The notes: generated by a model from the sequence alone, not told the origin. A stretch of 64,000 nucleotides of DNA from Streptomyces sp. WMMB 322 (GCF_900090145.1 NZ_FMHI01000003.1:86228-150227), one strand, 5' to 3'. Shown: positions 1-9,123, counted from the first letter of the stretch. Numbers and translations: made by a program.

Positions 1-300
1 GCCCATCGAAGCGGCGAGGCCCATGGCGATGGTGACCACGTCGTTCTTGATGTACTGCATGGTGTCGTAGATCGCCATGCCCGCCTGGATCGAGCCACCG
101 GGGCTGTTGATGTAAAGGAAGATGTCCTTGTCCGGGTCGGCCGCCAGGAGCAGCAACTGAGCGGTGATCTGGTTGGCGATCTCGTCGTCGACGGGCTGGC
201 CGAGGAAGATGATCCGCTCGTTGAGCAGCCGGTTGTAGACCTGGTCGCCGAGGCCACCACCAAGGTGCTCAGCGGCGGCGGAAGGCATCGGAAGCGTCAC
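1..300 (-). CDS. clpP1: ATP-dependent Clp protease proteolytic subunit ClpP1 (N-terminal part)
   Basis: This is the first 100 codons of ClpP, the serine peptidase that forms the chamber of the cytoplasmic Clp protease with ClpX or ClpC. The visible part contains the handle-strand region [10 protein letters not shown] and the nucleophile motif GLAASMG, whose catalytic Ser codon is at 7-9; the His and Asp of the triad lie outside the window. I chose the GTG at 298-300 because the resulting N-terminus (MTLPMPSAA) parallels Streptomyces ClpP1; an in-frame ATG at 286-288 is the alternative. The gene lies downstream of tig on the same strand, the usual Streptomyces order, but a strong hairpin and a ClgR-type box between them point to its own promoter. 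Confidence 0.95.
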   Translation of the reverse strand, partial: MTLPMPSAAAEHLGGGLGDQVYNRLLNERIIFLGQPVDDEIANQITAQLLLLAADPDKDIFLYINSPGGSIQAGMAIYDTMQYIKNDVVTIAMGLAASMG

Positions 301-412
301 GTGTCCACCTGCTCGTGTCCGGACGGTAGCCGAAGGCGTGCCGTCTCTGGGGTCTTCATGCACTTGGGACCCTAACGCGCGGCACCGACGGAGCCATCCC
401 GCATCGGGAGCT

Positions 413-426
413 GTTCGCTGTCAGCG
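413..426. promoter_or_regulatory. Putative ClgR binding site upstream of clpP1
   Basis: GTTCGC, five bases, then GCG, with near-palindromic flanks. This fits the published Streptomyces ClgR box (GTTCGC-N5-GCG), the activator site of clpP1clpP2 and clpC. It lies about 113 bases upstream of the clpP1 start and downstream of the tig terminator hairpin, where a clpP1 promoter would be expected. The assignment is by motif and position only. Confidence 0.6.
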
Positions 427-456
427 CAGGTCCCATGGGCCCTCCGTGCAGCCCCG

Positions 457-487
457 GGGCCCGCGCACCGGAGAGGTGCGCGGGCCC
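457..487 (-). terminator. Hairpin terminator after tig
   Basis: Perfect 13-bp GC-rich stem (457-469 with 475-487) and a five-base loop, about 50 bases past the tig stop codon. There is no T-run, as is common for Streptomyces terminators. It separates tig from clpP1. Confidence 0.65.
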
Positions 488-535
488 GGCCGTGATCTTC
501 CGGTGCGGGCTGCGGGGAGGGCGTGGAGAGGGAGG

Positions 536-1996
536 TCAGCCCTCTGACTTCTTCTCCTGCCCCTCGTCGGAGCTCTTGTCCGAGGCGTCCTCGGAGGCCG
601 TCGCGGCCGCCTGCCCGGACTCGTCGCCGGTTCCGGCGCCCGCCTCGGCCGTGGTGGCCTCGACCGTCTCGGCGGTCTCGTCCTCCTCGTCGTCGAGGTC
701 GACCGTCTCGCCGTTGGTGTCCTTGACGGTGGCCTTCTCGACGACGGAGGCGAGCGCCTTGCCGCGGGCGACCTCGCCGACGAGCATCGGCACCTGGCCG
801 CCCTCGACGACGGCCTGCGCGAACTGGTCGGGGCTCATGCCGGAGGACTGGGCGCGGCGCATGAGGTGCTCGGTCAGCTCTTCCTGGCTGACGTTGAGCT
901 TCTCCTTGTTCACCAGCTCGTCGAGCACGAACTGGGTGCGGATGCCCTTCTCCGCCTGCTCCTTGAGCTCCGCGTCGAAGTCCTCCTCGGACTTGTCCTG
1001 CATCTGCAGGTACGTCGCGAGATCGAGGCCCATCTGACCGAGCTGGTTGTTGACGAGGTTGTCCTTGCGGGTGCTGACCTCGTCCGCCAGCAGCTTGTCC
1101 GGGACGGGGACCTCGACGAGGCCGAGGAGGGCGTCAAGCACCTTCTCCTGCGCCTCCGTGGCCTGCTCGTACTTCTTCTGCTGGCCGAGGCGCTTGCGGC
1201 TGTCCTCGCGCAGCTCGTCGAGGGTGTCGAACTCGCTGGCGAGCTGCGCGAAGTCGTCGTCCAGCGCGGGGAGTTCACGCGAGGAGACCGTCTGCACCCG
1301 GACCGAGACCTCGGCCTCCTTGCCGGCGGCGGAACCGCCCTTGAGCTCGGAGGTGAAGGTGGCCTCGCCGCCGGCCTCGAGACCGGTGACGGCGGCGTCG
1401 ATGCCGTCGAGGAGCTCGCCGGAGCCGATGGTGTAGTCGACGCCTTCCGCGACGCCGTCCTCGAGGACCTCGCCGTCGACCTTCGCCTGAAGGTCGACCT
1501 TGACCACGTCGCCCTCGGCGGCGGCCCGCTCGACGACCGTGGTGGAGGCGAAGCGCTCACGCAGCTGCTCGACGGCCTTGTCCACGTCCTCGTCTGAGAC
1601 CTCGGCGGCCTCGACCTCGACCTCGATGCCCGAGTAGTCGGGGATCGCGATCTCGGGGCGGATGTCCACCTCGGCGGTGAAGGACAGCAGCTCGTTGTCC
1701 TTCAGGTCCGTGATGTCGACCTCGGGCTGGCCCAGCGGGTTCAGCTCGCCCTCCTCGACAGCCGACTGGTAGAGCTTCGGAAGCGCGTCGTTGACCGCTT
1801 CCTCCAGCACCGCGCCGCGTCCGAACCGCTGGTCGATCACCCGGGCAGGGATCTTGCCCTTGCGGAAACCGGGGACGGTGACCTGCTGGTTGATCTTCTT
1901 GTACGCCGCGTCGAGGCTGTCCTTGAGCTCCTCGAAGGGCACCTCGACTGTGAGCCGAACCCGGGTGGGGTTCAGGGTCTCCACGGCGCTCTTCAC
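536..1996 (-). CDS. tig: Trigger factor, ribosome-associated chaperone and prolyl isomerase
   Basis: Trigger factor binds the ribosome near the exit tunnel and shields nascent chains. The 486-residue protein has the family's three parts: an N-terminal ribosome-binding domain with the signature GFRKGKIP near residue 45, an FKBP-type PPIase domain at about residues 160-245 ([10 protein letters not shown] region), and a long helical C-terminal chaperone domain. It ends in an acidic, Ala/Glu/Ser-rich tail that is longer than in E. coli and typical of actinobacteria. The GTG start at 1994-1996 is preceded by AAGGAGACC. The open frame extends far upstream across a tRNA gene, which cannot be coding. 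It is probably monocistronic, with a hairpin terminator downstream. Confidence 0.97.
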   Translation of the reverse strand: MKSAVETLNPTRVRLTVEVPFEELKDSLDAAYKKINQQVTVPGFRKGKIPARVIDQRFGRGAVLEEAVNDALPKLYQSAVEEGELNPLGQPEVDITDLKDNELLSFTAEVDIRPEIAIPDYSGIEVEVEAAEVSDEDVDKAVEQLRERFASTTVVERAAAEGDVVKVDLQAKVDGEVLEDGVAEGVDYTIGSGELLDGIDAAVTGLEAGGEATFTSELKGGSAAGKEAEVSVRVQTVSSRELPALDDDFAQLASEFDTLDELREDSRKRLGQQKKYEQATEAQEKVLDALLGLVEVPVPDKLLADEVSTRKDNLVNNQLGQMGLDLATYLQMQDKSEEDFDAELKEQAEKGIRTQFVLDELVNKEKLNVSQEELTEHLMRRAQSSGMSPDQFAQAVVEGGQVPMLVGEVARGKALASVVEKATVKDTNGETVDLDDEEDETAETVEATTAEAGAGTGDESGQAAATASEDASDKSSDEGQEKKSEG

Positions 1997-2108
1997 GGTC
2001 GGTCTCCTTGGGGGCTGACTGCTTGGGGAATTCGCGCTCTGCCGGGTGCCCCGCAAACCGCTCGGAATCCGGACACGACACAGGCACGCGCGCGTCTTGC
2101 ATAGTACG

Positions 2109-2185
2109 TGGTCGGGGTGGCCGGATTCGAACCGACGACCTTCCGCTCCCAAAGCGGACGCGCTACCAAGCTGCGCCACACCCCG
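2109..2185 (-). tRNA. tRNA-Pro (anticodon TGG)
   Basis: Read on the minus strand, the acceptor CGGGGTG pairs with CACCCCG. The D-arm, the anticodon loop TTTGGGA with anticodon TGG, and the T-loop GTTCGAATC are all present. Discriminator A and an encoded CCA end the 77-base gene. It lies just upstream of tig. Confidence 0.97.
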
Positions 2186-2729
2186 CTGGTGCGACACGTA
2201 GAGTACATGCCCTTCTACCGGGCCGCCCCGGCTCTTCCCCCTCCCCTCCGGGCGTTCTCCGCCGTCCGCACACCCCTTGTCCGCTGCGTTCCCGGCTCTC
2301 GCCGACAGGGATGTGAGCACACGCCCGCACCCTCGTGGGCGAGGGCGGTGACATCGCCCACGGCGGGAGAGCGGCGGCAGTGGGTGACACTGGGAAAAGC
2401 CGCGCGGCCAGCCCTCGGGCCGGGCCGACGGTCCCGCGGTGGGCAGCCCGGCATTCCCGGGAGCGGGACGGCGGCCCAGGGAGCGGGACGGCGACGGGAC
2501 GCCCCGGACGCCTCCCCTCGCGTCGGACGCCTCCCCTCGCGCCGCCGCCCGCAGTTCTCACCGTCGACGCGACACAGGCCCGCGGAACACCTCGGCTGCC
2601 GCCCGGGGACCCTCGGCACATGTGGCATTCTTCGCAACCATGAACAACCCGGACCTCAGGTCGCCTCCTTCGCGGCCGGAGCCGGAAGGCCACCACCACA
2701 GAGCAACCCCAGACCGGGACGGAACCTCC
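2186..2729. other. Intergenic region between tRNA-Pro and the secreted hydrolase
   Basis: About 540 bases without a supported gene. It should carry the tRNA-Pro promoter near 2190-2260 and the promoter of the gene starting at 2730. Open frames here are featureless GC-skew frames. An in-frame ATG at 2640 could lengthen the downstream protein by 30 residues, but the extension would put a charged stretch in front of a good signal peptide. Confidence 0.5.
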
Positions 2730-3608
2730 ATGTTCGGATCGCACACATCGGGCGCCGGGAGACGGGCGGCAGCGGCGGCCGTCGCCGCCGCGTCCGCGCT
2801 CACCGTCCTGACGTCGGCCGGCCCCGCCTCGGCGAGCACGGCACAGGCCCGCGTGGGGGGCTCGCAGGTCGTGTGCACCTCGCCCCAGCCGGGTCTGGCC
2901 TCGCGGCTGGCGCAGGACATCGCGGGCGCGGTCCGCGACCGCCGGGACAGCCCGGCGCTCGCCGTGTACGACCGGCGCACGGGGAGCAGGTGTGAGTTCA
3001 GGGCCGACGCCCGCTACGACTCGGCCAGCATCGTCAAGGTCTCGGTGCTCGCGGCGCTGCTGCGCAAGGCCCAGGAGGAGCACCGTGAGCTGACACCCCG
3101 CGAAGTGCGCTCGACCACCGCGATGATCACCAGGTCGGACAACGCGGCGACGTCCACGCTGTGGCGCCGGATCGGCCGGGACCGCTTCGCGCAGTTCCTG
3201 TCGCTGGCCGGCATGCGGGACACCGCTCCCGGCCGGAAGGCCTCCTGGGGCCTCACCCAGGTCACCGCCCGGGACCAGGTCAAACTGCTGCGGCTGCTCA
3301 CGGCGCCCAATCCGGTCCTCACGCCGGCGTCACGCGCGTACGCCCTCGGACTGATGAACCGGGTTGTGCCGAGCCAGCGTTGGGGCGTGCCGGCCGGAGC
3401 ACCCGGTTCGGCCACGGTCCACGTCAAGAACGGCTGGCTGCCGCGCAGCACGGGTGCCTGGCGCGTGCACAGCGTCGGGGCGTTCACACACGGCGGCAAC
3501 GACTACGGCATCGCCGTTCTCTCGCAGGGCAACAGGACGATGAGGTACGGCATCGCCACCATCCAGGACGTCGCGGAGGCGGTTCACCGGGACCTCGGCC
3601 GCCGCTGA
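2730..3608 (+). CDS. Secreted class A beta-lactamase-like serine hydrolase
   Basis: The 292-residue protein begins with a Sec-type signal peptide: arginines near residue 10, an Ala-rich core, and a likely cleavage after ASA near residue 37. The mature part carries the penicillin-recognising triad: SxxK as SIVK near residue 98, SDN in TRSDNAAT, and KNG in VKNGW in place of KTG. The fold and length fit class A beta-lactamases, but the Streptomyces relatives of this type are usually annotated only as serine hydrolases, and a class A Glu166 equivalent is not obvious by eye. It acts outside the membrane, either hydrolysing a beta-lactam or modifying cell-wall peptide. Start chosen at 2730 for the signal peptide; 2640 is possible. 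It is monocistronic. Confidence 0.75.
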   Translation: MFGSHTSGAGRRAAAAAVAAASALTVLTSAGPASASTAQARVGGSQVVCTSPQPGLASRLAQDIAGAVRDRRDSPALAVYDRRTGSRCEFRADARYDSASIVKVSVLAALLRKAQEEHRELTPREVRSTTAMITRSDNAATSTLWRRIGRDRFAQFLSLAGMRDTAPGRKASWGLTQVTARDQVKLLRLLTAPNPVLTPASRAYALGLMNRVVPSQRWGVPAGAPGSATVHVKNGWLPRSTGAWRVHSVGAFTHGGNDYGIAVLSQGNRTMRYGIATIQDVAEAVHRDLGRR

Positions 3609-3889
3609 GCGCCCCGTCGGGGCCGGGACGGCCCGGAGAGTGTGCGGGGCGGACGAGTTGAAAGGCCGGGGCGCAGGCCCACCGCCTCCCGTTCGCCGGG
3701 GACGCATACCGGCAGGTCGGCGGTGCCGGGGCCTGCTCGTGCGCCCCCCGGCGCCAGGTCACGATCGTGAGCCGGGTGAGGATGCACTACGATGCAGTGC
3801 GTACCGCTTCGACGGACGTACCGGCCGAGGCCGTGACCGCGTCGAACAGACGCCGGGAGCATGCGGCGGACGTACGGAGCGGGGTGCTT

Positions 3890-3960
3890 GCGGGCGTAGC
3901 TCAATGGTAGAGCCCTGGTCTTCCAAACCAGCTACGCGGGTTCGATTCCCGTCGCCCGCT
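3890..3960 (+). tRNA. tRNA-Gly (anticodon TCC)
   Basis: The acceptor GCGGGCG pairs with CGCCCGC. The D-arm, the anticodon loop CTTCCAA (anticodon TCC) between CTGGT and ACCAG, and the T-loop TTCGATTC are present. The gene is 71 bases with no encoded CCA, and a strong hairpin terminator follows. Confidence 0.97.
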
Positions 3961-3969
3961 CGGAACGCG

Positions 3970-3998
3970 AAGGGCCGGCCCTGTCGGGGCCGGCCCTT
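3970..3998 (+). terminator. Terminator of tRNA-Gly
   Basis: Perfect 12-bp stem (3970-3981 with 3987-3998), five-base loop, A-tract on the left arm and TT on the right, ten bases after the tRNA. Confidence 0.75.
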
Positions 3999-4135
3999 CG
4001 GCGTGCTGCGGGGCCCTCGCTCCGCGTGGAGACGGTCTCCGTCCCCGGGTACTCGGCGGGGCCCCGTGCCTGTGCTGTTGTGCCGCCGGCGCGCGAGGGG
4101 TGCGCGGCCGCGGAACGCGCGGGGGTGCGGCCGCG

Positions 4136-4330
4136 CTAGAAGCTGATCTGATTGACCATGTCCGCCAGGGAGTTCATGAACCGGTTGACCGAGGGCGCGA
4201 TGTCGGTCGAGGCCAGGAAGAAGCCGAAGAGCACCGCCACGATGGCGGGCCCCGCCTTTATCGAGCCGCCCCTGATCATCACCACCAGGATCACTGCCAA
4301 CAGCAGCACCACAGACAGTGAAATGGCCAC
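4136..4330 (-). CDS. Small membrane protein of unknown function
   Basis: A 64-residue protein with two hydrophobic helices: residues 2-19 (Val/Leu-rich) and about 27-43 (AGPAIVAVLFGFFLAS). A short amphipathic tail ends in NQISF. Start is GTG at 4328-4330 with AAGGG about 12 bases upstream. I do not recognise a named family; similar two-helix microproteins are widespread in Streptomyces. No catalytic residues are visible, and it is neither in an operon nor near an obvious partner. Divergently placed from the acyltransferase at 4941 across a 610-base region. Confidence 0.75.
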   Translation of the reverse strand: MAISLSVVLLLAVILVVMIRGGSIKAGPAIVAVLFGFFLASTDIAPSVNRFMNSLADMVNQISF

Positions 4331-4789
4331 AACTGATCACACCCTTGCGGTCGGAACGCGTCACCGGTCGAGGGGCCGTCGCCATCGCTCCCCCGCCGCG
4401 GACCATCGTGCCACCAAGTCGCCTGTGCGTGGAGTTGAGTGACGAATCGTCGGCCGTGGGACCCTCCCCGGTCGTTGCGGTTCTCCCCCGTGCGCACATG
4501 CTCTACACGCTCCGGACACACCCGTGACGCATCTCCCACGGCGTGCCGGACGCCAATACGTACGGAATTTCAGGACCCACCACACCGATCATTGCGCTGC
4601 GCAGCGATAATGCAACATGTGCAAGAGCGGGCGTTGCTCCACGGCGGCTCCCGTGACGAATTGCCGCCGTATCGCCGCGTGTTGTGGAGTCGATCACAAC
4701 GGGTTCCGGATACGGCCCGCCCGGACGGGAAACAAGCCCCGTTGAGGCGACGGGGTGACCACGGGAACCTCGTCCGAATGTCCGGGCAT

Positions 4790-4805
4790 GGCGGACATGT
4801 CCGCC
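4790..4805. promoter_or_regulatory. 16-bp perfect palindrome, possible operator
   Basis: GGCGGACATGTCCGCC is its own reverse complement. A further TGTCCG copy lies just to the left (about 4779), making a nested inverted repeat. It sits about 115 bases upstream of the candidate acyltransferase promoter. The binding protein is unknown. Confidence 0.4.
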
Positions 4806-4903
4806 CAGAGCGACGGCCTGAGCAGGCATCGGTGCAGGAAATCCCTCCCGATGACGTGTGCCGAAAACTGTTCCGGGTAGGCCTGTTGGATTCTCGTCGG
4901 GAA

Positions 4904-4933
4904 TTTACTCCTCACAGGTTTGAGGACTAGGGT
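4904..4933 (+). promoter_or_regulatory. Candidate promoter for a leaderless acyltransferase mRNA
   Basis: TTTACT at 4904-4909 and TAGGGT at 4928-4933 are separated by 18 bases. The ATG of the next gene starts seven bases after the -10 element, so transcription would begin at or next to the start codon. The lack of a Shine-Dalgarno sequence before this ATG agrees with a leaderless transcript. Confidence 0.45.
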
Positions 4934-4940
4934 TCGGCAG

Positions 4941-6248
4941 ATGTTGCACGCTGGTTATGAGCGGGCACCGCTCCCCCCGGTCCGCCAGGAGCCCCACTCC
5001 GCGACGCCCGACGCGTCGGCGGAGCCTCCGGCCAAGGTCAAGAAAAAGCCCGCAGACCAGCGGGACCCCTTTCTCGACAACGCGAAGTACCTGACGATCC
5101 TGCTCGTCGCGGTGGGCCACGTATGGGATCCGCTGCGCGACGACAGCCGCATGGCCGGCGCGCTCTACTTCGTGCTGTACGCCTTCCACATGCCGGCGTT
5201 CATCATCGTCTCCGGCTACCTCTCCCGCAGCTTCGAGGGCAAACCACGGCAGATCAAGCGGCTCGTCACCGGCGTGCTGGTGCCGTACCTGATCTTCCAG
5301 ACGGTCTACACCTTCTTCATGCGGTGGGCGAGCGACAACCCCGACCGGGAGTTCCACTACCAGGAGCCCGGCTTCGCGCTGTGGTTCCTCGTGGCCCTCT
5401 TCCTGTGGCGGCTGACCACCCCGCTGTGGAAGAGCATGCGCTGGCCGATGCCCGTGGCCCTGGCCGTGGCCGTGGCCGCCGGTGTCACCCCCAGCATCAG
5501 CAACGACTTGAACCTGATGCGGGTCGCCACCTTCCTGCCGTACTTCGTACTCGGCCTCCAACTGCGGCCCGAGCACTTCCAGATCGTCACGCGGCGCAGG
5601 TTCCGGATGCTGGCGCTGCCGGTTTTCGCCGGTGCGCTGCTGGTCGCCTACTGGGCCGTGCCGCGGATGTCCAAGGGCTGGTTCCTGCACGACAAGGCCG
5701 CGCAGGACCTCGGTGCCCCGGCCTGGGTGGGCGGCGTGATGACCCTCGCCACCTTCGGCTGCGGACTCGTGCTGACCGCCGCGTTCCTCGCGCTGGTGCC
5801 GCGTCGCCACATGTGGTTCACGGCCCTCGGCGCCGGAACGCTCTACGCGTACCTGCTCCACGTCTACCCGATCAAGGTCTCGCGTGAGTTCGAGTGGTAC
5901 GACATGGACTGGGTCGACCACCCCGTCAGCCGCGTCGTGATCACGTTGATGGCCGTGGTGATGATGACCCTGCTGTGCACATCGCCGGTGCGCCGCGTCT
6001 TCCGCTTCGCCATGGAGCCGAAGATGGAGTGGTTCTTCAGGCGCGACGCGGGCGAGCAGGCACGCGCACGTGAGAAGGCCTCCGCGCCCCCGCGGACGCC
6101 GGCCCGGACCGACTCCGCGCACGTCGGCGCTCCGGCTCCCGCTCACGCCGAACCCGGCGCGGCCGCTCCCGATGCCGCGGAGTACGCGCGGTCGGGTTCG
6201 TCGTACGAGACGGGCGGTTCCCGCCGCGGCGGGAAGCACACGAGGTAG
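4941..6248 (+). CDS. Membrane acyltransferase, acyltransferase-3 / fucose 4-O-acetylase-like
   Basis: A 435-residue integral membrane protein of the acyltransferase-3 family (COG3594-like). It has about ten hydrophobic segments and the family entry motif DNAKYLTILLVAVGH near residue 45, whose His in the first helix is the conserved catalytic residue. The C-terminal 70 residues form a charged Ala/Pro/Arg-rich cytoplasmic tail. Members transfer acetyl or other acyl groups to sugars or other surface molecules at the membrane; the acceptor cannot be told here. ATG 4941 is preferred to an upstream TTG at 4920 because a -10-like element lies seven bases before it. No operon partner. Confidence 0.82.
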   Translation: MLHAGYERAPLPPVRQEPHSATPDASAEPPAKVKKKPADQRDPFLDNAKYLTILLVAVGHVWDPLRDDSRMAGALYFVLYAFHMPAFIIVSGYLSRSFEGKPRQIKRLVTGVLVPYLIFQTVYTFFMRWASDNPDREFHYQEPGFALWFLVALFLWRLTTPLWKSMRWPMPVALAVAVAAGVTPSISNDLNLMRVATFLPYFVLGLQLRPEHFQIVTRRRFRMLALPVFAGALLVAYWAVPRMSKGWFLHDKAAQDLGAPAWVGGVMTLATFGCGLVLTAAFLALVPRRHMWFTALGAGTLYAYLLHVYPIKVSREFEWYDMDWVDHPVSRVVITLMAVVMMTLLCTSPVRRVFRFAMEPKMEWFFRRDAGEQARAREKASAPPRTPARTDSAHVGAPAPAHAEPGAAAPDAAEYARSGSSYETGGSRRGGKHTR

Positions 6249-6312
6249 GCCGGCCGGGCAGGCGGACCCGGACCGGCGGACAGGCGGCGGGGAGAGACAG
6301 CTGTTCGGAGAG

Positions 6313-6344
6313 GCGGGCCGGGTGCTTCAGCGCAACCGGCCCGC
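6313..6344. terminator. Terminator hairpin between convergent genes
   Basis: GCGGGCCGG (6313-6321) pairs with CCGGCCCGC (6336-6344). It lies between the convergent acyltransferase and PP2C genes and could serve the plus-strand transcript. Confidence 0.5.
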
Positions 6345-6355
6345 TTCCGCATGCA

Positions 6356-6399
6356 GCAGCACCCGCGAGCGGTGCGGCCGCACTGCTCACGGGTGCTGC
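6356..6399. terminator. Second, nested hairpin between convergent genes
   Basis: GCAGCACCCG (6356-6365) pairs with CGGGTGCTGC (6390-6399), and the loop itself contains the 12-bp palindrome GTGCGGCCGCAC. It can fold on either strand and probably ends one or both of the converging transcripts. Confidence 0.5.
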
Positions 6400-6504
6400 C
6401 GCACGTGCGTCGCCGGCCGTCCCGGGGCTCAAGTGCCGGGATTCGGCCGCGGGATTCGGTCCGGGGGCAGTCCCGGGGGCAGTCCGGGGGTTCAGCTGCG
6501 GGTT

Positions 6505-7662
6505 TCAGCCCCGGCAGAGCAGGAGCAGGGCTCGGTCGTCGTTGACGTCCCGCGCCACCGTTTCGATCAGGTGCCAGGCGGCCCCGCGGAAGCCCGAGGC
6601 GACGTGCCGGTCGGCCTCGCCCGTCAGCCGGTCGAGGCCGTCCGCGAGATCGCGTTCCGAGGTCTCCACGAGGCCGTCCGTGAAGAGCATCAGCACGTCG
6701 CCCTGGAGCAGCGTCCCCTTCACCGGGTCGAACTGGGCGCCCTGGTAGACCCCGAGCAGCGGGCCGTCGCCCGACTTCTCCTCCCACTTGCCGGTTCCGG
6801 CGCCCCGCTGGAGGGCGGGGACGTGCCCGGCGGAGAACAGTTCGTAGTCGCCGCTGTCCAGATCGAGAACGAGATGGACGGAGGTGGCGAAGCCCTCTTC
6901 CCAGTCCTGCCGCAGCAGATAGCCGTTGGCGGCGGGCAGGAAGGCGTGCGGCGGCAGCGAGCCCAGCAGGCCGCCGAAGGCACCGGAGAGCAGCAGCGCG
7001 CGTGAGCCCGCGTCCATGCCCTTGCCGGACACGTCCGTCAGCACGACCTCCAGAGTGCGCTCCCCCGGGCCCGTGCGCGCGGCGACGACGAAGTCGCCCG
7101 AGAACGACTGCCCGCCGGCCGGACGCAGCGCCATCTCGCGGTGCCAGCCCCGCGGGAGCCTGGGCAGCTTGCTCTGTACGCGGATGCGCTCGCGGAGGTC
7201 GAAGAGCATGGTGCCGCCGCGGCGCCAGGGCACACCTACGCGGCTTCGGAACTGGGCGACGAGAAGCCCGGCGAGCCCGGCCGTGGCCACGACGAGGATG
7301 GTGCCCGGCGTGACGCGCCCCGCACCGTCCTGGTACGGACCGAGCAGCGCGGACTCGACGATGAGGGCCGCAGCCGCACACGCGTAGAGCGCCAGCAGGC
7401 TCGCCGGACGCAGCAGCAGGCCGCCCGCTATCAGCGGCAGTACGAGCGCCTCCGGGGCGGCCCACAGCGGCATGCGGACCGTGAGGAAGGCGAGGAGCGG
7501 AACGACGAGAAGAAGTGCGGCGAAGGCGAGCCAGTCCGAGACGCCGCCGCGGAAATAGTCCACGGCGCTGCGGCGCAGCCTCGTCCGGGCCCGGTGCAAC
7601 GCTCTTCGCGTTTTGTGCAACCGGGCCTTGGGGGGTGTGAGGCTCGGACGAGGTACAGCCAT
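6505..7662 (-). CDS. Membrane PP2C-type (SpoIIE/RsbU-like) serine phosphatase
   Basis: A 385-residue protein. The N-terminal 150 residues hold four or five hydrophobic helices; the C-terminal 230 residues form an SpoIIE/PPM phosphatase domain. Metal-binding motifs seen are SGDF (FSGDFVVA), the DVSGKGMDAG block, and the terminal LFTDGLVE plus DVNDDRALLLL. Such enzymes dephosphorylate anti-anti-sigma factors in stress and development signalling; the substrate here is unknown, and no anti-sigma gene lies nearby. ATG 7660-7662 is preceded by an AAGGTCC-like site. An alternative start 37 codons upstream lacks support. It is divergent from the Eis-type gene. Confidence 0.88.
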   Translation of the reverse strand: MAVPRPSLTPPKARLHKTRRALHRARTRLRRSAVDYFRGGVSDWLAFAALLLVVPLLAFLTVRMPLWAAPEALVLPLIAGGLLLRPASLLALYACAAAALIVESALLGPYQDGAGRVTPGTILVVATAGLAGLLVAQFRSRVGVPWRRGGTMLFDLRERIRVQSKLPRLPRGWHREMALRPAGGQSFSGDFVVAARTGPGERTLEVVLTDVSGKGMDAGSRALLLSGAFGGLLGSLPPHAFLPAANGYLLRQDWEEGFATSVHLVLDLDSGDYELFSAGHVPALQRGAGTGKWEEKSGDGPLLGVYQGAQFDPVKGTLLQGDVLMLFTDGLVETSERDLADGLDRLTGEADRHVASGFRGAAWHLIETVARDVNDDRALLLLCRG

Positions 7663-7810
7663 GCAGATGGACCTTATCGAGCCTTTGACCAGTGCGTCGA
7701 TTCCGTTCACGACGTGCAAGAACGCCGGAACGTGCGTATGCACGTGCACGGACGGCCGGGCGTGGGGATTCACGTTGGCCGCTTCTCAAAACCCCTGCTA
7801 GAGAGAGCGC

Positions 7811-9049
7811 ATGAAGACAGAGTTGCGCACGCTGCGCCGTTCCGAATGGGACTCCTGGTTCGACGGAATTCTTCGCGCTTTCGGCGCGGCCGGAGGCCTC
7901 GACCGAGAGCTTTACCGGGAGTTGACGGAGACCGACCGGTCGCTCGGTGCGTGGGACGGGGACGAACTGGTCGGCTCCGCAAGCCTGTTCTCATTCCGGA
8001 TGGCCGTTCCGGGGGGCGCGCTGGTGCCCTCGGCGGGTCTGGCCATGGTGCACGTGTCGCCGACTCACCGCCGTCGCGGAATCCTCCGCTCCATGATGCG
8101 GCGGCAGTTGGACGAGACCCGGGACGCCGGCGTGGAACCGCTCTCCCTGCTCACCGCTTCCGAACCGGGCATATATGGACGCTTCGGGTACGGAATGGCC
8201 ACGCGCCGGCTCGATGCCGACATCGACACCGCTCGCGTCACCCTGAAGACCCCGCCGGGCTCGGACCGGCTGCGGATGCGTCTCGCCGACGACGCCGCAT
8301 CCGTGAGCGACGCGTGCGAGAGCGTCTACGCGCGGCGGGTGCCCGAGCGCCCCGGCATGCTGGAGCGCGCCCCCGGGTGGGAGCGCATGCCGCTGACGGA
8401 CCCGCCGGAGAAACGGAAAGGCGCCGGTGCTCTCGCCTGTGTGCTGGCGGAGGACGAGGCCGGGGAGGTGCGCGGCTATGCGCGCTACGCCCTCAGGCAC
8501 GGATCGGACGGGACCGGCGTGGCACGGGGCACCGTTCTGCTGCGTGACATGGAGGCACTGGACACCGCGGCGTACGGAGCCGTCTGGCGCTACCTGTTCG
8601 ACCTCGATCTGATGACGGACCTCCGCGTGCGGGACCGCCCCGTGGACGATGCGTGGCTGCACATGGTCGGGGACAGCGTTCGGCTGTGCAGGCCACGGTG
8701 GCGGGACTCGCTGTTCGCGCGACCGGTGGAGGTGGGGGCCGCACTGGCGGCCCGTACCTACACCGCGCCGGTCGATGTGGTCATCGACGTCGAGGACGCC
8801 TTCTGCCCGTGGAACGAGGGGCGCTGGCGGCTCTCCGGGGACGCCGGCGGCGCGAGGTGCGAACGCACCCGGGACGCGGCCGATCTCGCCCTGTCCGTAC
8901 GGGAGTTGGGTGCGGCTTATCTGGGCGGCACGGCCCTGCGGGCGCTCGGTTCGGCAGGTCGCGTGCGGGAGTTGCGGCCGGGTGCGCTGGGCGCGGCCTC
9001 CGCCGCCTTCGCCACGGACCAGGCTCCGTGGCTCTCCCACGGGTTCTGA
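7811..9049 (+). CDS. Eis-family GNAT N-acetyltransferase
   Basis: A 412-residue protein with the three-part Eis layout: an N-terminal GNAT domain with the acetyl-CoA loop HRRRGILRSMM near residue 85, a second GNAT-like domain, and a C-terminal sterol-carrier-like domain. The chain ends in SHGF, and in Eis proteins the C-terminal Phe carboxylate takes part in catalysis. Mycobacterial Eis acetylates aminoglycosides and other amines at several positions; the natural substrate in Streptomyces is not known. The motif GIYGRFGYG is also characteristic of the family. Start ATG 7811 follows a purine-rich GAGAGAG stretch. Convergent with nei. Confidence 0.9.
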   Translation: MKTELRTLRRSEWDSWFDGILRAFGAAGGLDRELYRELTETDRSLGAWDGDELVGSASLFSFRMAVPGGALVPSAGLAMVHVSPTHRRRGILRSMMRRQLDETRDAGVEPLSLLTASEPGIYGRFGYGMATRRLDADIDTARVTLKTPPGSDRLRMRLADDAASVSDACESVYARRVPERPGMLERAPGWERMPLTDPPEKRKGAGALACVLAEDEAGEVRGYARYALRHGSDGTGVARGTVLLRDMEALDTAAYGAVWRYLFDLDLMTDLRVRDRPVDDAWLHMVGDSVRLCRPRWRDSLFARPVEVGAALAARTYTAPVDVVIDVEDAFCPWNEGRWRLSGDAGGARCERTRDAADLALSVRELGAAYLGGTALRALGSAGRVRELRPGALGAASAAFATDQAPWLSHGF

Positions 9050-9096
9050 CGCACGGTTCCGGCGCGGAAAGTACGGCACGGAAGTCCGGCGCAAGA

Positions 9097-9123
9097 GCCC
9101 GGCGCACCGGTCCCGCGCCGGGC
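9097..9123. terminator. Hairpin between convergent eis-type and nei genes
   Basis: GCCCGGCGC (9097-9105) pairs with GCGCCGGGC (9115-9123). Centred between two convergent stop codons, it is probably bidirectional. Confidence 0.5.

Larger units (their letters stand above)
4331..4940. other. Long divergent intergenic region
   Basis: 610 bases between a small membrane protein gene and an acyltransferase gene. It is less GC-rich than its neighbours in places (4550-4700), as expected of promoter DNA. It holds a 16-bp perfect palindrome at 4790-4805 and a candidate promoter at 4904-4933; both are listed separately. I found no credible coding sequence. Confidence 0.5.

Noticed and set aside
2007..2320. 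N-terminal extension of trigger factor beyond the GTG at 1996
   Set aside because: The extended frame crosses tRNA-Pro and lacks a ribosome-binding site, while the GTG has AAGGAGACC and gives the usual N-terminus.
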